Assembly (NCBI GenBank): GCA_015680685.1
Contig: MNCI01008651.1
Location: forward strand, 265,463 to 329,462
From: Gnetum montanum
Lineage: Eukaryota > Streptophyta > Gnetopsida > Gnetales > Gnetaceae
DNA: 64,000 nucleotides
Direction: 5' to 3'
This document shows, one piece after another, positions 46,111-59,360 of this stretch (positions are counted from its first letter, which is position 1; every line of letters begins with the position of its first letter). Under the pieces are notes generated by a model, which was not told the DNA's origin, searched no databases, and saw only the letters and a list, made by a program, of their open reading frames with translations. Made by a program: the position numbers and the translations under genes.

Positions 46111-46141
46111 ACAATATTATAAGACACAAAATTAGGGAAGC

Positions 46142-48855
46142 TCATGTAGTTCTCGAAGAGGGTGGCTCCTCCATTGGTCACTTCCCTTTGTCGCTAGGCT
46201 TTTGAAATTCATAATGGTTGAGGAGCACCTACAACTTTTCTTCTTCTGTTTGTGGGTCTTGTAACATCAAAGTTGCCAAACTAATGTGTGCTGGCATTAG
46301 TACATCCCAAGGGCATGGTAGCTACGAAAAAAATTTGTTGGCCTTCACATACTAGGTCGCAAACTGTCATCGCTCTTCTTCAAATGCCTTGGCCTTTTCT
46401 TTGAATTCATGATAATCTGTAAGTCTCTTGGCCAAGTCAAAAGTGACATCCTTTTGTCCATGGTAGTGGGCTTTAACCACCTCAAATTCTTAATTTGCTA
46501 TGTGAAGTTTCTGTAAAGCAGCTTTTCTATTTGCAAACTCTTTTTCATATAGGGCATAGGTGGTGGCTACCTATTTTTTTAGCTTGCTTTTAGCATGACT
46601 TGTTGTTAACATGGAAAGTTTGAAAAATCTGATGTTAGCCAATGCCATATATTTTTTCAAATTCTCAATTTTTAGGTCTTTATTTCTTACTTTCGCATGA
46701 TGGACTAGTGCATAGCTATCCAGAAGTGGCTACCACTTAGGATTTTGTGTTGACATGGACCCAATATGGGCTTTGGCCATCTGGATTTCTTTTTTGTTTA
46801 TTTTCTTGTACATGCCTACCTAGTCATGGAAGTGTTCTTTTAACTTCTTATATTCTTATCCTGATTCTACCATGCACTTATTTCAATTCTAGACTTCTAT
46901 TAGATGGTGTGAACCTCCTTCATTGAGAGGGTTTTGTTTTCTCTGGCTAGTTTGTTGATATCTTAGTTGACCCTCATCAACTATTCTCTAAATTGATGGA
47001 CACTTTCTTCTAAAACATTATTTTGTTTTTAAATGGTGGTCAACCTTTAGTTCTTTGCTGTGAGTTGTTTATTTTCCTCCTGGGTAATGGTCAATGCCTT
47101 TTTATGAGCATAAGATTGAGGTTCTACAATGAAGGCATTCCAGACCGTCTTCTCCCTTTCTTGCTCTGCAACTTTGTTCTCTTTAGTTAGCTTGATCAAC
47201 TACTTTGTTTTAAATTGCTCTAGCTGGTCAAGCATAATAAATCAAGTGGGATCCCATCATTTACTCTTAGGATTGCTAGCTCTTGTTGCAAACATTGCAT
47301 CTCTACTTCTGTGTGTTCCACCCTAGCCTTAGCCATAACCAACTTTTCCTTAGTGGTGATGAGGTTTGATTGGGCTACAGTGACATCATTAGGGATGTCA
47401 AACAAGGTGGTCATCACTTATCCTGTTTGTAGCAGTCATTGTAACACATCCTCATGTGCTGTAGGAGTCATCGAAGTTCTAGTGAGCATTTGTGCATCTC
47501 TACTCCTAGTTAGATCTATTGGGGGAACAATAGGCACATTGAATGATTCTTTGATTTGATTCGTTATTACTTCTACTACACCTCTTGCATCCTGATGCTG
47601 CATTACCACTACTATGGCTTCTTCTCCTATTTTGAGCATCACTTGAAAAGATGTAACATTACCAAAGATTTGTTTGGACCATTGGGATTATCCTCTTGAT
47701 TGCAGTGACATTTATCCTCATATCAAATTAGCTGAAATGGTGGGCTACACCTCGTCTAGGACTTTGAAGAGGCTTGATTCCTCTTTGCTCCCCCCAAGTG
47801 AGTGTTTTAGTAATTTTTTGTAAGTGGCTCATTACTGGCCTATAGTATTGTGGTGGCAGTGGTAGAGTTTGTGTTTCATGGTGCTATTTAGGCTCCTTTT
47901 CTACTTCCTTCTATGGTTCTAGTTCTTCACCAAGGTCTTTCCTTGGTGCTACCAGTTTAAGTAATTTAGCGAAGGTGGTGTTCTGAGCCTTCTTGGGGAT
48001 GTCATTTGTGTACTGTAGGATTCCAATTTTCTTGCCCAATTTTTAGATTACGCAAGGAAATGGAAGTGTTGGCTTCCCTAACATTTTCTCCTTGAACCAC
48101 CTCTGAATCTCTGTGTAGTATAATTGGGGAAGGTTGGCTATGTATTTGCCTATTAGGATGGTACTTCCCTTGGTTACATAGGCTGAAATCCTGTTAAGTC
48201 TTTTGATTGGGAAGAGATGATACATGCCTATCTTGAAGTATTTCCTCTCTTCCAAAGTTAATTCATTATATGTCTTGTCATCCTTACTGTATGCCTACCT
48301 TAGCCATAACTTTCTAGTGTCAAGGTTAGATCTTATAAATAGATGGGCTAACTTAGTCCTCTCATTTGATAGATTGAGAGCTTCTATGATTACTTTGATC
48401 AAGAATGAGAAATTAACTCCACAACTATTGATAGTGGTACCTTCATCTTTGTTGTGCCAGAATTGGTAGGTTTCACCAAGGTACCATTCACTATTGTTTG
48501 AAAGAATTGGCCACACGGGTGATGCTTGGAGTTGTGTTCGAATAGATTTAGGGTCAAATGCCATGAATGGGTTGAAGTTCATCTCTATGATGATCATGGT
48601 CAACATGGATTTTTCTTGTATTGCTTTAAGACATTTCATGGACAACATGAGTTGTTGTCCCTACATAGGAGCCTAGGGTTCTACGACCTCTCCTTGGACC
48701 AACTACCTAGTAATAGGAGCCTCTTGATGAATGCTAAAGGATTGGGCCTCCTGCTCCTTATGCTCTACCTACTCACCTTGTTGGCCTCAACTACCTCACG
48801 GATACTTGGCTGCTTATTGTGAAGGTTCTCCTTGTGCTCCTCTTTTTGGGGCCAT
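46142..48855 (-). pseudogene. ORF2 of element E
   Basis: Starts MAPKRGAQGEPSQ after GATTGTAG. The globular domain has WYLGETYQFWHNKDEGT, LTLEERKYFKIGMYHLFP and LPFPCVI. Next come YTNDIPKKAQN, the linker with IKESFNVPIVPPIDLT, and a degraded coiled coil, ending EEPPSSRTT with a stop at 46142-46144. Stops and frameshifts are scattered. It is collinear with ORF2 of C throughout, confirming the frame and start chosen there. Confidence 0.78.
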
Positions 48856-49405
48856 CTACAATCAAGTAAAGATTGGGTGTACTAAGGTTATTATGTATCG
48901 TTAATAGGTGTATACCTTAGTTATGGCCTTAGTTTCATGAATTTGTTTAGTGCATATGATTACAAAGTTAGAAAAATTTTCAGAAAAATGCCCAAAAGGT
49001 ATCTATCTCTTCATATGACCTTATAGAGTTGGTTCCTTTTTCATTATATATGACTTATTATGATGGTTATGGTCCCTTGGGTGGAGAAATTAAGGTTTCT
49101 GGCATTAATGCAATTGATTGTTCATTATAACACTTAAGGTTTTTAACACTGTAACCCTTATAATATACTTCAACCAATATCAAATTGTGAAAAAGTGGCA
49201 TAAGTTTTCCATGCAAGCTCTACCCCAAAATAAAATTGAACATTTCAGGGTCAAATAGGTTCAAATAGTGCAAGAATTAGAGTGGTAGAGAGCCAAATAT
49301 CGAAAGTTGTAGTTGGTTGAGTAGAGTGTTGAGTTGTGAGAGAAAATTTGAAAAACTTCGCTAGCTGCAAATGATGAGAATGAAATTTTGGCATCATAGG
49401 GGTCA

Positions 49406-49480
49406 TATATATAGGTTTTGTACAACCTAATATTAAGTACCCAACATTGTGTCCCATCCAATATTGGGTAATCAATATTG
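49406..49480 (-). promoter_or_regulatory. Internal palindrome array plus TATA box upstream of ORF2 (element E)
   Basis: On the minus strand CCAATATTG, CCCAATATTGG, CAATGTTGGG and TTAATATTAGG lead to CTATATATATG (TATATATA at 49406-49413). It lies about 550 bases before the ORF2 start. Same layout as element C at 36167-36258 although the palindrome core is AATATT instead of GATATC. Confidence 0.55.
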
Positions 49481-49728
49481 GGGTCCATGAATGTGCATCT
49501 AATGAGGGTATTGAGCATGAGAAACAAAGATTTGTGATTGGGTGGAAGGTTTGAGGTTAGGTCCATAGGTTTGAGGTAAGTAGAAAATCAGTTTTAGGCA
49601 TTGAAAGTGTGAGAAGGTGGGGTCATTGACGTTAAAAGCTTTAGAAGGTGCAAGAAAAAGGGGCATTAAATTGGTGTTGTGGAATAGATCAATTTACATG
49701 ATAAGGGAACACATGAAATTTAACAATG

Positions 49729-49810
49729 AAGTGCTTGGAAGGGTAAAAATGATGTGCTTGTGTTAAACAAGTATAAGTGCTTGGAAGGGTAAAAATGATG
49801 TGCTTGTGTA
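49729..49810 (+). repeat. 46-bp tandem duplication
   Basis: The segment AAGTGCTTGGAAGGGTAAAA... is repeated at 49729 and 49775 with no change over about 35 bases. It is recent relative to the element and lies in its non-coding part. Confidence 0.9.
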
Positions 49811-49906
49811 AAAAGTTGAAAGGAATAGGAAAAATTTGTATTAAGAAATAAGAAAATGACAAAAAATTATAAAACAAAAAGATGAGACACTTATGAATCT
49901 TGAAGA

Positions 49907-52383
49907 TTAGAATGTAGGGTGACCCCCATAACTAAACATTTGGCCATGACAAGGATTAATAAATGGATAGATAGGATCCATGCCTGTATAAAAAATTTGT
50001 AACCATTCATTTCCTAGCCCCTAGGTATCTTTTGATGTTGTGGTGGCTGGGTAGACTAATTGTTAGTCACACACTTGATTGTTAAATGTTTGGTGGGTCA
50101 AGGTATGAGGTGTGTTAATGTTATGAATGCCTAGCCCATGATTGCACCCTTGATCATGATATGGTATGCATGGATTTGTTTGTCTTTCCATGCTTGGGTT
50201 TAGAATTGAAGTAACAATGGATGGTGGTCCTTGTATAGGATCAGAGGATGGTGGTGGTGAAAAGGGAGGCATTACACCAGATTGGCATTATGTTGGTTTA
50301 GATGATGTGGTCAGTCCATGAGTGTTTTGCTTCTGGCTGTGACCTTTCCTAAAGAAGGGATGTTTTTGAGTTTACAGTGGGGATCCACTAGTGTCAACAT
50401 GTCAATGCACATTTGTAGCACAAGTGGCATTTGTTTGTTGATATTGTGATGTCAAGCCTTCTTGTGTCATTAGTGGTGATGCATAATGAGGTGGAGTATG
50501 AGAATATTAAGGATAGGATGGAGGGCAAGAGGCATGAGGTGGTGATCCTTCATGGGATGTCATGGGTTGATGATACTCTGGAGAGTGATAGTGATGATTT
50601 GAAGTAGAGGACATAGATCTAGTTGAAGAAATAGGATGTTGAACATAATATCTGTGTGGTTTTGGCTATTAGGAAGGATAGGGTCAATTTGGTGGTGGCC
50701 TCCCCCATGACTATGGTTGTTTCCACTGTGATTGATTATAGTGTTGAGGCTGGTAATAAGTCCCCCTAGGATAGTACGATTGGTTGTGGGACTATTCATA
50801 ATTACCTTGTGGAGGAGAAAATCTCCTAGGCATGTGCTTCTGTACAAACTTTAGATTTACGACACCTGTCCAATACTCATGTAGATGCAACAAGATGAAA
50901 AAATGGCCATTCAAATGGTCATATATGTAGATTTCACATCCATTATCTTCATCTATGGTTGAGTCTATAGCCTCACTTTCTTCAACAATTTTTCTTGTTT
51001 ACCGAGAAGTGTTCCTAGCTGTTTCTTAGTTCTATATTCTTTGTTTATTGTGATTACCTAGTTTGCATTGAATGATCTTCTCATTGACCATCTCAATGAG
51101 AGTTGTAACATTTTCATAGATCCATTCTGATATCCTATTAAACTTTGCTTCAAGTTCATCAATAGACTTCTGTATCGGCAAGGTTCATTGCATAATCACC
51201 TTATCAAGAGTGGTCTCTCTTCTCCTTACCATAGATATGGACCTCCTTTTGTTGAAGAGTTGGATCCCACTAATATTTTTCAAAATTCTCCCATTTTCAT
51301 ATCTCTCCTTCTTCTTTTCCACACACTTGATTAGCTCTCATATCTAGTGGATTCGTAGTGCATATAATTGACCTAAAGCATACATCCCAAGTGTCTCTCT
51401 TGTTTTATTATGAAGCCCATCTATGATGTGGAAAAGTTACCTTTCCTCAAAGAAACCATGGCCTAGGCATCTATTCAATAGGGAATAATATCTATCTAAG
51501 GTCATTTCCAAGGGTTCATGTTATTCTTGCTTCCATCCTTGGATCTATCTCCTCAGGTTGGACACCCTTGCATAGATTTGGTATTTCTCATTGAAGAGTT
51601 TCAGCATTGTGGGCCATTGTCAAATTGAATTTGGTTTTAACAATCTAGACCACACTTTGGCTTTATTAATTAGTGTCCTAGGAAAGAGCTTAAGCTTTTT
51701 CCATCCACTTTCAATGTTGTAGAAAGAACATGCATCATGGAAGGCTTGTAAATGATGTTGTGGATCTAAATCATAGCCTCCTACAAATTTAGGAATATTA
51801 TTCATGTCAAGCTTGGGTAGGCAACTCTCTTTGCAATGCCTTCGAGATATCTTAACTTCCTTTTTGATTTGCATTAGGCTCTTGGTGGCCATCAAGGGTT
51901 CATCATCATCAGACATGTTGTGAAGGAAATTTCTATTTGGTTGATTGTGAAATTTTGTTTATGTTCATGTTGACATCTTTGATTTCTCTTGTGGGTCTGA
52001 TGTTTGTTTTTATGTTGACCCTTTAGTGGAGCTTTATCTCCATACCTATGTTCATCTTCATTAGAACTAGACGTTGAAGGGAGAAAGGAAGATGATGAAC
52101 TAGAAGGATTGCCAAGGCTTCTATGATGTTCCCTAGGGTCCCTTAACTTATTGTTTCTAGATTTCAAGGAGGTTCTAGGCCTTGAGGCTTCCCTTAGTCC
52201 AGGACCTCCAAGGTTGTTTGCCTTAGGTGAAGGTAGTCTTTGAGTGTCATTAGGATGGTCATGAACATAAGAAATCCCTGCATACGGTTGGTCACTCCAA
52301 TTTTCCTCACTATATATCTCATTAGTTCTCCAATGAATGTTTTCATTATACAGTGCATTATCACTTACTTGTGAAAGAGACAT
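49907..52383 (-). pseudogene. gag of element E, frameshifted
   Basis: ATG at 52383 gives MSLSQVSDNALYNENIHWRTNE, the family N-terminus. An extra Ser/His/Arg-rich segment follows (to 51892). Then comes the capsid-type domain with PKFVGGYDLDPQHHLQAFHDAC and LKLFPRTLI (51916-51620), the IYIYDHLNG/LLHLHEYW block near 50900 (Tyr for the second Cys), a Pro/His-rich part and the end SYGGHPTF with stop 49907-49909. Stops and frame changes throughout. No protease follows. Confidence 0.85.
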
Positions 52384-52489
52384 TATTGTTGGCTTATGGT
52401 GTGTGTGATTTAATATTTTATAAAGGATATATTGTTAATACACTTATAGTGATCATGTATGATATAACTAATCTATATAACTAGCACCA

Positions 52490-52507
52490 TCCTCGACAAT
52501 GGTGCCA
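52490..52507 (-). other. Primer binding site, tRNA-Asp (element E)
   Basis: Minus strand TGGCACCATTGTCGAGGA, one base from the LTR end; most mismatches to the tRNA-Asp complement are transitions. Confidence 0.85.
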
Positions 52508-52508
52508 A

Positions 52509-53312
52509 TGATGAGAGAAAAGGTACCCCTATGTCCAACCATATGAATCACAAGTGTTCACACATGATCTGGTCAAATTCTATGGATGGGACTAGTTGTG
52601 CATCTAAATTGTTATGCTCTAATTGTAGTTCACTATCTTCCCACTTGGACTAGTGGTAGCTTTGTCATGTATGGTTTAGTTCAAAGTGAGGCATATGATG
52701 ATGTCATCTAACCCTATGCTACTCCTAATGATGATAAAGAGATTAATTAATTAATTAAGCTAATGAACAATGGAAAATAAGACGTAAACTAGCTTACATG
52801 TGATGAGTATCCATCGCTAATCATTCACACACACCTTGGACTTCGTATAACCATTGTTGGAATTGCCATGTGTATGTCACTAGGTTTTCCAAACAATACG
52901 GTGCTAGATTATTAAATAAGGAAAATATAAAATAATTAAAAATTAAATTAATAATAAATATAAGTGGATGCTACAATAATGGAGGTAATCTCAATCTTTA
53001 TTTTTGGTCATGTAATGTGTCCAAGTACGTCACACTCGAATAAGAATGCTGTACAATTACAAACATTACACTGTGGGCATGCATTGGGAAATAACAGGAC
53101 TAAAATTCAACAATTTATGAAGAAGCTAATTGAAAACTAAAAACTAAAACCATCTCCCAACCATGCATCCAAGCATTGTATTTATAGGCTAGCACAGAAG
53201 AGATGATATTAGATATCCGACATCATTTCTTAGGACCCGATATCGCGTATTTGATATTGGAGCCTCAATATAAGGTATCTGATATTGGGGCTAACAAAAT
53301 GATGACTCATCA
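52509..53312 (-). repeat. 5' LTR of element E (804 bp)
   Basis: Bounded by TGATGAG and CTCATCA. TATAAATA on the minus strand at 53179-53186, palindrome array with GATATC and GATATT cores at 53205-53297. Only the downstream half of the hairpin module is recognisable. Confidence 0.88.
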
Positions 53313-54230
53313 CTAACGCATAGATTTTTGTCTCATCTTCTTGCTTAGTCTCTTAATATTTTAGGTGATATCTACATTAAGGATCAAAAGATCAATGTGT
53401 CAATAATTAAATAGTAATTTTTTTTCATTTTTATACTAATCTCTTATTCATTTCAAAGAAAATAATAAATACAATTCAAATTTCCATTCTAGGACATCCT
53501 AAATTATCAAATTTATCCTTATGTTTCTTACTTTTAAATTTTAAAATATTAGAAAAGTTTTCAAAAATTCATAATTTATTCTTCTTAATGACTAAACCAT
53601 AGCTTTGATACATGTTGGTGTATGATTTACAAAATATGATATTTTATGTTCATAGGATAGGGTTTTGAAAGATAAAGTAAAATATTTTCAAGTTTTAACA
53701 AGTTATGTGACATCTTAAGACTTTTCTAATGAAAATATAATTGATCATCAACAAGATTTATCCAAGTAGGTCTTTCTCATAGTAGGCTCCTACCTTTGTT
53801 ACCTTAGATATCCATTAATAAATATGTTCATAAACATCCAAGAAATTTAATATTAACAAAACATACAAATCAAAAGAATGTTTAGTAGTGATAATATGTA
53901 TTGAAAAGGTGAGTTTTACTTCTACAAGTAAAGTATTTGAAGTTTTTTCAATCTTGAGAATTTCTTGTGAAGATATTGTGGTAGATTTTTTTTGATGACT
54001 AGGAATAATATGAAGATTTAGAATACTAATGTCTCTAAAATTATAGAAACTATGAAGGATACTAAAGATTTTGATTTTGATTTACTTGATGATTTATATG
54101 AATCACTGTTTAAAGATATCATTTTTTGATATAGATTTTTGTAGATCATTAAATTTATTTAATTAAATAAGAATTTTATACTAGTAACTTAGGCTATTCT
54201 TAAATGCTATGCAATTCATTTTTTGCATGT
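53313..54230. other. AT-rich stretch between elements E and F
   Basis: Many stops in all frames and no motif recognised. Confidence 0.45.
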
Positions 54231-55071
54231 TGATGAGTAGTAGAGTAGAATCTAGGCCCTATCATATAGATCACAATAGCTCACATGTAATCTAGTCAAA
54301 TTTTATGGAATGAGACTAGTTAAATGCTTTAGATAGCTAAACATTATATTGTTAATTGTTATCTTTCTAATCATACTTATGTAAGATTAATTCATATGGT
54401 TAAGTATGATTAAGGCCTATGATCGAGGTTTTATTATTAAAAGCATTAAAATATTAAAGTATTAAACTAATTAATCTATGTGCAAGAAATGAATTTAATA
54501 TGGTATAAGCATAAAGAATGTGTTCCAAAATTTTCATACATATCCTCAATATGTATCAACATTTTTAGGTTACCAATTATTCACTCCTAGGCATACCAAG
54601 TGGTATACTATTGAGATTAACAAATATTAATATGTTTATACTCGAAGTTGATCATACTCATTATTTAATTAAGTGCATTAAAGAAAAATTAATTAACTAA
54701 GTTCCTTGAAATTAAAAGAATAAGTAAATTACAAATTAAAAGATTAGAAAACTAAGCCAAATGTTGCAATGAAGGAAGTAGATCTTAATTTTATTTCTAC
54801 CATGAAAATATGTCTAGGAACATCAACACCCAACTAAAATGTTGCACGATCTACTCAATTTACATTAAAAATACTCAATGATAAATTCTAACTTGCATCT
54901 AATCAAACTACAAGAGCTCATTAATACTAATATAAATAAATGGTATGATGAATATGGTGGGTGCATGCATTTATATAGGCATTTATTAGCCTTGTTTCAA
55001 TGTTGATGCATTAACAAGGCAAGATATACATTGATATTGATGCATTAATGTAATAGAGTAATTGACTATCA
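54231..55071 (-). repeat. Diverged 3' LTR of element F (about 841 bp)
   Basis: Starts TGATGAG on the plus strand. It then follows the LTR of E at ATGTAATCTAGTCAAATT, GACTAGTTAAATGC and the CTTATGTAAGATTAATTCATATGG region. The far end is near ACTATCA at 55071, set by alignment of the adjoining pre-LTR sequence. Strong AT drift has erased most GATATC cores. Confidence 0.65.
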
Positions 55072-55329
55072 TTACATCCTCATAACTAACTAAAAACTCA
55101 TCCTTGAGTTAAGAAAATTAGGATTGAGTTGTTTATAAAATTATGAGAGTATTGGATTTATTATTAACTAATTAACTAACTGACTCAAGTGTTGCACTAC
55201 AAAAATTATTTAAGGATCTACAACTTGACTTAACAAAATTGGATACATTACCAAAAAAAAAATTATGCCAATATGTATAGAAAATAGACCAAGGTATATT
55301 CCTCAATTGATTCTAGGTGGTGATTAATC

Positions 55330-58260
55330 CTATAGTTCTTTTGGTAGCTTCTCATGCCCTGGTGTGGATTGTGGTTGCTCGGCTGCTAGTACTTTTAATT
55401 GAAATGCATCAAGAAGTACTCTCATCTTTTCTTCTCTTGTCTTGGGATCATTGATCATTTAGGTTTCTTCTCCTAAAGTTGTGATTGTTAGAACATTACA
55501 TGGATAGGGCAAATCAAAAGAAAAAAAAAACATTTTTTTGGAATTGAAAAACTAGACAATGAACTATTTATGTTCAATATCAACTATTTTCACAGTGTTC
55601 TTTAGCTCTTGGTAGTTGTTCATTCATTTACCCAGGTTCTTTGTGACTATTTACTGATCTTTAAATTTAGTATTAAGAACCTCAAGCTCTGTGTTATCTA
55701 TCTCAAACTTTTGTTTTATTTTGTAGTGGAGCTTAAATTCATTCTCATACAATAAGTATGAGCTAGCCACCTAATTCTCTTAACTTTACCTTGGCTTCCC
55801 AACAATCAACATTATTAGATTTGTGTAATAGGGATTTGTGAGCTTCATGTACTCCATCTTCTCCTTGATCTATAGCTCCTTCATGTGGATATCAATTTTA
55901 TTATATACATTTAGTCCATTAAAGATGAGCTACCATGAATTATCTTAGAGTTGTTCAAGGGCTTCATTCATCTTAGCTTTTCATCATCATCATCTTAGTC
56001 TTGTCCTAGTAAAATAGGATTAGATATATGAGTTCTTTTTTGTCATCTACCTCTATGAAGAGCTAGATCTTTATTTATTTGCATTATTTTCAAATAATCT
56101 TCAATAATTTTTCCATGTTTTCTTTGATCTTTCTTTTAATGGCTTTCCTAGAATAGTGATTTAGCATGACAATGTTTTGGATTACCATTAATATTGACTT
56201 TTGTAAGTTAAATTTCCTTCTCATTGATTTATTTCTATAGACCAACTTGTTTGTAGTAATGATTTTTGACTATTTCATACTTTAGGATCTTATTCTTCTG
56301 GGCACAAATCTCAATGGTCAACTACTGCCTTATTGCACACATTTTCTTCATCAAGAGATTTCAATTCTTTGTTGCTAGTTTTCATACATCTAAAAGTATC
56401 TTGGCCAACTTCTTTTGTAGTTTTTTTTTAGGTTTTTATTTTTTCTTCTCTATCTTAAGTAATCTCTTGTTCTCCTTAGCCTAGTCCCTATTCTCCTTGT
56501 GTATCTTAATAAGGTCCTAATTTTTCCCTTGCAAATTACATTTAATGAGGTAACATCCTAGGTGATCCTTCTTTCTTTTCTTAAGCTTTTTCTCTTTGGT
56601 ATTAAGTTATTCAAATGCCTTATTCCTTATTAAGCTAGGTTGGAGGATGGTAAGATAGGACAAGAAAATCCTCAATTATGCAACTTTAGCTATTGGCTAT
56701 TGATTTAGTAAAGTGACTTTCTACAGTTATGGTTTGCTCTAATGAGCTTGATTCTTGTCTTAATCAATGTAGACTAGGTAGTAATAACATATTTTGAGAT
56801 GTCAAAGATAATTGGAATCATTGGTCCATTCCCCACTAGTCTATTTAACATTTCCTTTGTTGTGCTATGGTCATTCTCCTAGATTTAGTTCTTATAGACA
56901 TATGGATGTCTACCATTGTCGCAAAGTTAAGAACTAATGATGTAGGAACCTTTTTGAAATTCCTTAATACTATTCACCACACTTTATATTACATGTTGCC
57001 ACTATCACACCTTTCCTTATTTTTGTATTACTGAAAAAGCTACAACATTGTTTAAAATTTTGGGCATTAATCCAAAAGAAAATGAACCACAATTCTTCTA
57101 GTAGTGGAATTCATTTGAATAGTGGCTTTGATTTTTTGCATTGCAAACAAGTTAGATAACTCATCTTGCTACCAACTATTAGTCTTAGCAACCTTGTTCA
57201 AATGGCTTATGATAGGGTGATAATATGATGACTCACCCCATGGTGCTTGTTACTACTTCCTTAGCTATCTCAGTCTCTTTTCTACATCTATGGTATCCTT
57301 TGCTAGTAGAGATGGGGCTTCTTCCTCATAAAACCATAAATGTGGCTTTTCCTTCATTATTTTTTACCACAATGCTATGGTGATCCTTCAGAGTACATCA
57401 TTGGAATTGCAAGCTATCCCTCTCTTTCAAATTTTTTTGATTAAGCATAAAAAATATGTCTTCCTATCTTTCTTTTTCTTCATGAAGTAGTTTTCAATTT
57501 TCCAAAAGATCAATTGGAGATAGTTGATAAGAAATTTTTACTAAGTATTGTAAAATCTCTATTAGAAAAGGATATAATCTTGCTCAAGTATACCATTGGA
57601 TTAAGATAGTATACCACTATCTAAAAGTATATCCTTTCTTCTTAAGTGAGTATACCATATTTCTTATAGTCAATTCTATAATGTCTCTAGATCCATTCAT
57701 TCTTACTTTCAACATTGGACTACATGGATACCTCTATAAGCTTTAGTTCCACATTAGAAAGTTCTAAGCGCTTCACAATGACCTACATTGAGTAGAAGAT
57801 AATAATGTCTTTGATTTTAATGGTGGCATGATGATTGTTTCAAAAGAGATTAGTCTCATTAAGATATCATTCTCCACAATGAAAATGGTGGGCTAAAGTG
57901 ATGATGCTTGTAGCATCTCTTAGATTTCTTCTGAAGTGAACTCAAGAAATAGTTCAAGGTTGGGCTTTTGCAAGATAGCACTTTGAATCTCCTTAGTTTT
58001 TATTCTCTGTATGCTTGGCTTAGTGATTAGGACTTCTAGGCTTAGTCTAGATGTTGCTACTTCATCTAGCCTAGATTATTTTATCTCTGTAGTGGAAACT
58101 TAACAAGTAGATTCCATCTTTGGTTATTCTCTTAGGACTCTAATTCCATGTGTTGCCATAGGCTCTTGCTCTTGTTCATGTTGTTGTCCCCATCCTTCCC
58201 ATGGGTGCTTCTCCCTCCTTTCTGATGGACCCTACCTTTGGTACTCTTCTTGGTAGCACC
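55330..58260 (-). pseudogene. ORF2 of element F, heavily decayed
   Basis: Starts after TGATTGTAG with GTG in place of ATG. The middle has YHPIISHLNKVAKTNSW, equivalent to the linker of C, then coiled-coil text and a stop at 55330-55332 after PGHEKLPKEL. Numerous stops. Length (2931 bp) matches C (2790) and E (2714). Confidence 0.65.
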
Positions 58261-59360
58261 TACAATCACATGGATGATCAATCACTAGTCTTTAATTACT
58301 TAATTTTAAGCATTATTATCATGATAACCCTTAAATTAACTTATTTTTTAAAAAAATTAGTAGTAATTACCTTAAGGGATCATAGGTTAATGTTCTAGAG
58401 GTCCTATTATTATGTTAATCATTTCCTAAGATTAAAGACTATTATATATATTTTTGTCTCAGAGTGATTGTGTTTAGAATGTAGAAGTCAATGAAACAAA
58501 GGATTACAAGTTACATAAGGACAAGATGCCAGAATTATGGTGAAGTATACTAAACATTAATTCTCTCTAACAAGAACATATGCATTATTATTCAACATCA
58601 ATCTCAAGAAATAATTCTCATTACAAAAATCATGAATAACTCCAATTCTTAGATCTGTAAATTCTTAGAATATCTATCTCCTATTCTTTATGTATCTATC
58701 TATCTTCCATTCTCTATGTATCTATCCATCTTCTTATCTATCTATGTCTATCTATCTCTTGTAGTTCCACTTCAAAACCACTACAAAAATGGCTTTGGTT
58801 GATGGTTAAAATAACTTTTGGCTAACAAATGTGGCCAGGTGTGGGTCATAGCTAGGTTGCAACTTCCTATCCAAAGAAAAGATACATGTGAGTTGCATGA
58901 GTTAGCGGTACCTTGTCCAATGTAGATAAAACTTCTGTGCTATTGCCATCTTCGCTTAATGCTAAATCCACTTGCTTTTTAGCCATATGATGCTGGAATT
59001 CAACTCCTGATAATTGTAGGATAAGGATTATTTTTTGATGAGTTCCCAATTGATTAGAACTTATTTTATGAGTCAAGAATCTGAGATGCAAGTAGCTACA
59101 AGTTGTATGAGCTTCCAGTTGTCCACCCAAGTTTGTAAAAGAAAAAAGAAAGAAAGAAATAAGGGACAAAGAGCATCAATTCATGTCTTAACATAGATCC
59201 CAACTAGCTCTTTATTGTCCTAATAAAAGAGAGCAAAAGAATGCACATGAATTAATGAAAATATAATAAATAGAAATAAAATAATAGAATAGTCCCATTT
59301 GTCATAACATTCATACTATACAACTAGAGAAAGGAAAGAAGAGTTAGGGGAAAAGGATGC
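58261..59360. other. Segment between ORF2 of F and ORF J, with an exon-like piece
   Basis: Apart from the microsatellite, the only structured part is on the minus strand at about 58913-59006. A frame VEFQHHMAKKQVDLALSED... is bounded upstream by ATTATCAG|G and downstream by GACAAG|GTACCG, like an exon with AG and GT borders. Its surroundings look intronic. It could be a captured host-gene piece. I cannot name the gene, and chance is possible. Confidence 0.35.
58678..58765 (+). repeat. ATCT-rich microsatellite
   Basis: Imperfect (ATCT)n with interruptions such as TATGTATCTATC. Confidence 0.85.

Larger units (their letters stand above)
48856..49906 (-). other. Non-coding part of element E between gag and ORF2
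   Basis: Holds the internal promoter-like array and a 46-bp tandem duplication. Frames at 49251-49566 lie over the palindromes and do not recur in C, so they are chance. Confidence 0.6.
46110..53312 (-). mobile_element. Element E: non-autonomous gypsy element of the C type, 3' LTR missing
   Basis: Minus-strand order: 5' LTR (53312-52509), tRNA-Asp site, gag (52383-49907), non-coding part with internal promoter array (49480-49406), ORF2 (48855-46142). A short AT-rich tail then stops at the LINE near 46085-46140 with no purine tract or 3' LTR. The arrangement equals element C. The conserved module of the A/B/C tails is not obvious in its 1.05-kb non-coding part. Confidence 0.88.
54231..58260 (-). 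mobile_element. Element F: 3' half of a minus-strand C-type element
   Basis: A diverged 3' LTR (54231-55071) is preceded, on the minus strand, by the GAGGATGAGTTTT-type pre-tract sequence and by ORF2 (58260-55330). Gag, primer site and 5' LTR are not seen up to 60798, where element G is inserted. They may lie beyond the window, or the upstream part was replaced (see ORF J and the exon-like piece). Confidence 0.7.

Noticed and set aside
49251-49566. Two minus-strand ORFs over the internal array of E
   Set aside because: They cross the palindromes and TATA box and have no counterpart in C.
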